Made by a program: the position numbers and the translations under genes. From Leucobacter sp. UCMA 4100 (GTDB lineage: Bacteria > Actinomycetota > Actinomycetes > Actinomycetales > Microbacteriaceae): 64,000 bases of DNA. The notes under the pieces were generated by a model, which was not told where the DNA came from, did no database searches, and worked only from the letters and a program-made list of their open reading frames with translations. Positions 61,029 to 64,000 of the stretch are shown piece by piece (within the stretch, counting starts at the first letter, position 1; every line of letters begins with the position of its first letter). The DNA is taken from the NCBI RefSeq assembly GCF_027853335.1, contig NZ_JAFEUS010000002.1, positions 558,001 to 622,000 on the forward strand. The letters are read 5' to 3'.

Positions 61029-61109
61029 CGAGCCGGCAGCCCCGCAGCGAGCAAGCCTGCCGTAAGCCGACCGCGAAACCGTCACCGCGCGGCCGCGCAG
61101 AAGACGCGC

Positions 61110-61163
61110 AAAAAGAGGCCGCAGTGACGGTGCAATTGCATTGCGCACCACCACTGCGGCCTC
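61110..61163 (-). terminator. Terminator of the metallophosphoesterase gene
   Basis: A perfect 12-bp outer stem (61115-61126 with 61152-61163) has a further paired core and is followed on the minus strand by TTTTT. It may also stop the convergent arsR transcript. Confidence 0.85.
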
Positions 61164-61224
61164 ATCGATAACCGATTGACTGCCCGGTTGCGGCAGCGCT
61201 CAGGCCGCCGCAACCGCTTCGCCA

Positions 61225-63876
61225 CTACTCGGTCGTCACCTCGTTCTCTCCCACCCTGCGGCGCAAGATCATGATGGTGCCACCGAGGGCAAGAAGCACG
61301 ACCGCGGCTATTGCCGCAAGGCCTGCCTGGCCGCCGGTGTTCGCAAGGTCGTCGGCGGGAGTCTTCTCGCCTGCGCCCGGCTTGTTGGCGCCAGGCTGCT
61401 CAGTGCCGGGCTGCTCGGTCCCGGGGTTCTCGCCACCGGGCTCCTCGGTTCCAGGGTTCTCTCCGCCCGGCTCTTCAGTTCCAGGGTCCTCTCCCCCGGG
61501 CCCCTCGGTTCCAGGGTCAACGACAGCGGCGGTGACCTCAACCGAGACGGTCAGCGGCTCGCCCTGCTCACGGCTCACCGTGAGGGTGTAGGTGCCAGCC
61601 TCGGTATCTGCCGGAATCGTGAGGCTCGTCGACACGGCGCCAGCGGCATCAGCGACGATCGAGGCGAGGTCAATCGCCTTGTCTCCAAGCGTTACCGTGA
61701 GCTTCTCGCTAGCGGCAAAGTGCGCGCCGGTGAGGGTAAGCGTCTTGCCTGCCTCAACGCTGTCAACGTCGAGCGTCACGCTCGCGGGCAACTGCTGTGC
61801 GGGTGCTTCAACGCCGGGCTCGGTGACCCACTTCTCACCGTCGTCGTACTTCGTGACGGTGAATTCGTCGTACAGCTCGCCAACATTCACCTCGGTCGTC
61901 GCCTTGTCAGAGGTCTCGGCGAGGTACGAGCGGTACACGAGGCGGTCGGCCTCGACGTCGATGACCTGGTAGGTCGTCACGCCAGCATCGCGCTTCACCT
62001 GGGTTGCACCATTCTGCGTCCAGACGTTGTCATCGGCGGGTGCGAGGTCGTAGTGCTTCGCGCCCGAGTTTGAGACCACGTACGCGGGGCCCTTACGCAG
62101 GCCCTCGGTGTCGGTCGCGTTCGAGTTCAGGTAACCGCGAGCGTACACGTGGTCGTGGCCCATGAGCACGAGATCAATGTCGTTCTCTTCAAACACGGGC
62201 AGCCAAGCGGCACGAAGAATCGGCTCGTCGCGGCCCGAAGAGGCCGAGAACACTGGCTGGTGGAAGGTGACCACGTTCCACTTCGAGGGGCTCTCTTTGA
62301 GCACGTTGTCGAGCCATGCTGCCTGGAAGTCGGTCCAGAGCTTGTCAACCTTCAACGATGGGCAGTCGAGGCTGATGCAGGTGGGCACCACGTCTGGCTT
62401 CAGGAAGGTGCTGTCGCGGGTCGCGTTCAGCGTGATGAAGCGCACGCCCTGGTAGTCGGTGAAGTACACGGTCTCTTCAGCGAACTTGCTCCAGTGCTCG
62501 AAGTAGGCGCGGTACTGCTTCGCCACGGCGCTATCGCCCTCGGCAAGCTGCTTCATGTCACCGATATTGTCGAGCTTCGGGTTGTTACGGGGGTACTCGA
62601 AGTTCGCCTTCCACGCCGTCATGAGCTTGTCGCCGCTGTATTCGTGGTTGCCGGGAGCGGCCATCACGTTCGTCGTCGCGCCGCTGTCGAGCATGCCAAG
62701 GAACCAGTTTTCCCACTGGGTCTCGTTGTTGGCTTTGTCGATGAGGTCACCTGCGTGAACCGAACCGATTGACGCGGTTGCGCGTTCTTCGGCCTGCTTC
62801 ACAACGCTCGGCCAGGTCGTATCGAGGCCAATCTGCGCGTCGCCGTAGTAGATGAACTGAAACTCGCTCGCGTTCGGGTCTGCGGTTGAGAACTCGCGCC
62901 AATCGCTCCAGCCGCCGTCGGTGCCGACGCGGTAGCGGTAGGCGGTGGCGGGCTCAAGCCCCGTCACGATCGCCGAGAAGTGGTGCTTCACGTTGGCATT
63001 CACCATACCCTCGTCGGTGGCCTCAACAAGACGGGTGTCGCCGCCCGATGCAAGACCGATCTCGACCGCCCCGCTCTTGTGCGAGTCGTGGCCCGCGAGC
63101 CACGAGATGGCCTGCGAGGTTTCGGGGGTCTCGGTCGGGGTGAGCACGACGCGGCTCGGCGCAGCCTCGACTGGCACCTCGCCGGTGGCTTCAAGCACCA
63201 TCTCGCTCATGTCAAAGAAAATGTCCGAGCTGCTCTCGCGGTCCTGATAGAGCGCAACCGCGACGGTGTTCTTGCCGTCTTTGAGCAGTGAGCCATCGGC
63301 CGTAAAGAGGTTCGTCAGCGGGTCTCCGTTGCTGTTACCCGCGTACTCCATGTTCGTTTCTCCGGTGACCCGGCCGGCCTCGAAATCGGCGACCTGCGTC
63401 CCGTTGATCCACACCACGAGTGCATCGTCGTAGGTGACCTTCGAACTGAGGTATGAGACTTCCTCGGCGACGCCCTCTTCGAGGGTGAAGTCGGTGCGAA
63501 AGAGGTAGGTGGGAATCGCGGTCGTACCGTCTTCTTGGTAGTGCGTGAGCAGCGTCTTTGGCATGTGCGGGCCGACTGAGGCAAGCTTGCCCTTCTTGGC
63601 ACCGAACGAGCCTTCAGCGCTCTTCCACGTCGAGTCATCGTATTCGGGCGCGACCCACCCGCGCACGGGCTCACCAGCGGCGATCGGGTCAACCCCGTCG
63701 TCGAGGTAGCGCCACACCGTATCTGACGAGATCACGGGATCGCCTGGCACCTCGGGCTCAGCAGCGGCAGCGGGCATCACCGCGGGAACGGTGAAGAACC
63801 CGCCTGCGAGTGCCGTCAGTACCGCCCCGGCGAGCACGCGGCTCCGCCGTTTCGCTACACGATCATGAGAGGGCAT
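61225..63876 (-). CDS. Cell-wall-anchored purple-acid-phosphatase-like metallophosphoesterase (LANTG)
   Basis: The 883-residue protein has a signal peptide (near AAAAEPEV). A galactose-binding-like segment (about 50-220) comes next, then a fibronectin-like purple-acid-phosphatase N-domain (about 240-340, LEPATAYRYRVGTDGGWS). The metallophosphoesterase domain (about 345-650) has YYGDAQIG, VHAGDLID, APGNHEY, VVTFHQPVF and LMGHDHVYARG metal-ligand motifs. An IPT/bacterial Ig-like module and a PGTEEPGGEN repeat stalk precede LANTG, a TM helix and RRR. It likely releases phosphate from organic esters at the cell surface. ATG 63876 has GGAAGGAAA. Confidence 0.93.
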   Translation of the reverse strand: MPSHDRVAKRRSRVLAGAVLTALAGGFFTVPAVMPAAAAEPEVPGDPVISSDTVWRYLDDGVDPIAAGEPVRGWVAPEYDDSTWKSAEGSFGAKKGKLASVGPHMPKTLLTHYQEDGTTAIPTYLFRTDFTLEEGVAEEVSYLSSKVTYDDALVVWINGTQVADFEAGRVTGETNMEYAGNSNGDPLTNLFTADGSLLKDGKNTVAVALYQDRESSSDIFFDMSEMVLEATGEVPVEAAPSRVVLTPTETPETSQAISWLAGHDSHKSGAVEIGLASGGDTRLVEATDEGMVNANVKHHFSAIVTGLEPATAYRYRVGTDGGWSDWREFSTADPNASEFQFIYYGDAQIGLDTTWPSVVKQAEERATASIGSVHAGDLIDKANNETQWENWFLGMLDSGATTNVMAAPGNHEYSGDKLMTAWKANFEYPRNNPKLDNIGDMKQLAEGDSAVAKQYRAYFEHWSKFAEETVYFTDYQGVRFITLNATRDSTFLKPDVVPTCISLDCPSLKVDKLWTDFQAAWLDNVLKESPSKWNVVTFHQPVFSASSGRDEPILRAAWLPVFEENDIDLVLMGHDHVYARGYLNSNATDTEGLRKGPAYVVSNSGAKHYDLAPADDNVWTQNGATQVKRDAGVTTYQVIDVEADRLVYRSYLAETSDKATTEVNVGELYDEFTVTKYDDGEKWVTEPGVEAPAQQLPASVTLDVDSVEAGKTLTLTGAHFAASEKLTVTLGDKAIDLASIVADAAGAVSTSLTIPADTEAGTYTLTVSREQGEPLTVSVEVTAAVVDPGTEGPGGEDPGTEEPGGENPGTEEPGGENPGTEQPGTEQPGANKPGAGEKTPADDLANTGGQAGLAAIAAVVLLALGGTIMILRRRVGENEVTTE

Positions 63877-64000
63877 GAATGTTTCCTTCCAAAAGCGTTG
63901 GTCGGCAAAGGCGCGACCGTTGACCACCCAAACAGGCGAGGGTGACGAGGGGTTTACCCGGCGGTGTCGTGTCGGTGAACACCCGGTGCCGCGGGTGCGT

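Overview
The window looks like chromosome of a high-GC Gram-positive actinobacterium, most probably Microbacteriaceae and perhaps Leucobacter-like. This is inferred from base composition, an IrtAB-type siderophore importer behind a DtxR/IdeR-like iron box, actinobacterial LAxTG sorting signals, and many leaderless genes. Leaderless here means a TANNNT-type -10 hexamer lying exactly six bases before the start codon; at least fifteen genes show this. No rRNA, CRISPR array or prophage was seen. Three tRNA genes and one IS30-family element are present.

Layout. 1-4.7 kb: irtB (cut by the window edge) and irtA, then an OsmC protein. 4.9-11 kb: a thiamine-binding protein, an NYN/LOTUS RNA-binding protein, a DUF1361 membrane protein, a GH114-like lipoprotein, YaeQ and a large RCC1-propeller surface protein. 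11-15.3 kb: an amino-acid permease and Zn alcohol dehydrogenase divergent from a PucR regulator. 15.3-20.1 kb: a pilus locus of class C sortase, major pilin and an unusual ECF sigma factor. 20.2-23.5 kb: hisD-hisC-gntR. 23.6-26 kb: a PadR/membrane protein pair and a proline-repeat surface protein. 26-33.5 kb: an FBP zinc protein, a TRIC-like channel and an oligopeptide ABC operon whose first permease is frameshifted. 33.5-40.4 kb: a small alarmone synthetase, an LPNTG surface protein, an Ada-AlkA fusion with Ogt, a lipoprotein and a membrane protein. 40.4-42.6 kb: a gene remnant, the IS30 element and tRNA-Phe, tRNA-Asp and tRNA-Glu. 42.7-49.5 kb: M18 and M17 aminopeptidases, a MacB/FtsX-type exporter and a luciferase-like oxidoreductase. 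49.6-57 kb: small membrane proteins, GNAT, ABM and alpha/beta-hydrolase genes, then a nitrilase, a frameshifted amino-acid permease and a FadR-type regulator, then a DHFR-like reductase. 57-64 kb: an ABC-F protein with a possible attenuator leader, a CDF metal exporter with an ArsR regulator, and a large LANTG-anchored metallophosphoesterase.

The most striking object is the protein encoded at 18304-20049 on the minus strand. One reading frame joins an ECF sigma factor, a zinc-finger anti-sigma-like segment, a transmembrane helix, a long linker, and an extracellular region clearly homologous to the C-terminal part of the pilin encoded next door, ending in a sorting-signal-like LSMTG tail. With the pilin and the sortase it forms a regulator-pilin-sortase unit. 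I infer that sigma activity may be coupled to pilin or sortase status at the cell surface. This is a hypothesis, but the fusion and the paralogy are visible directly in the sequence.

Two transporter genes (27874-28856 and 54014-55475) each carry one apparent frameshift, which could be real decay or sequencing error.
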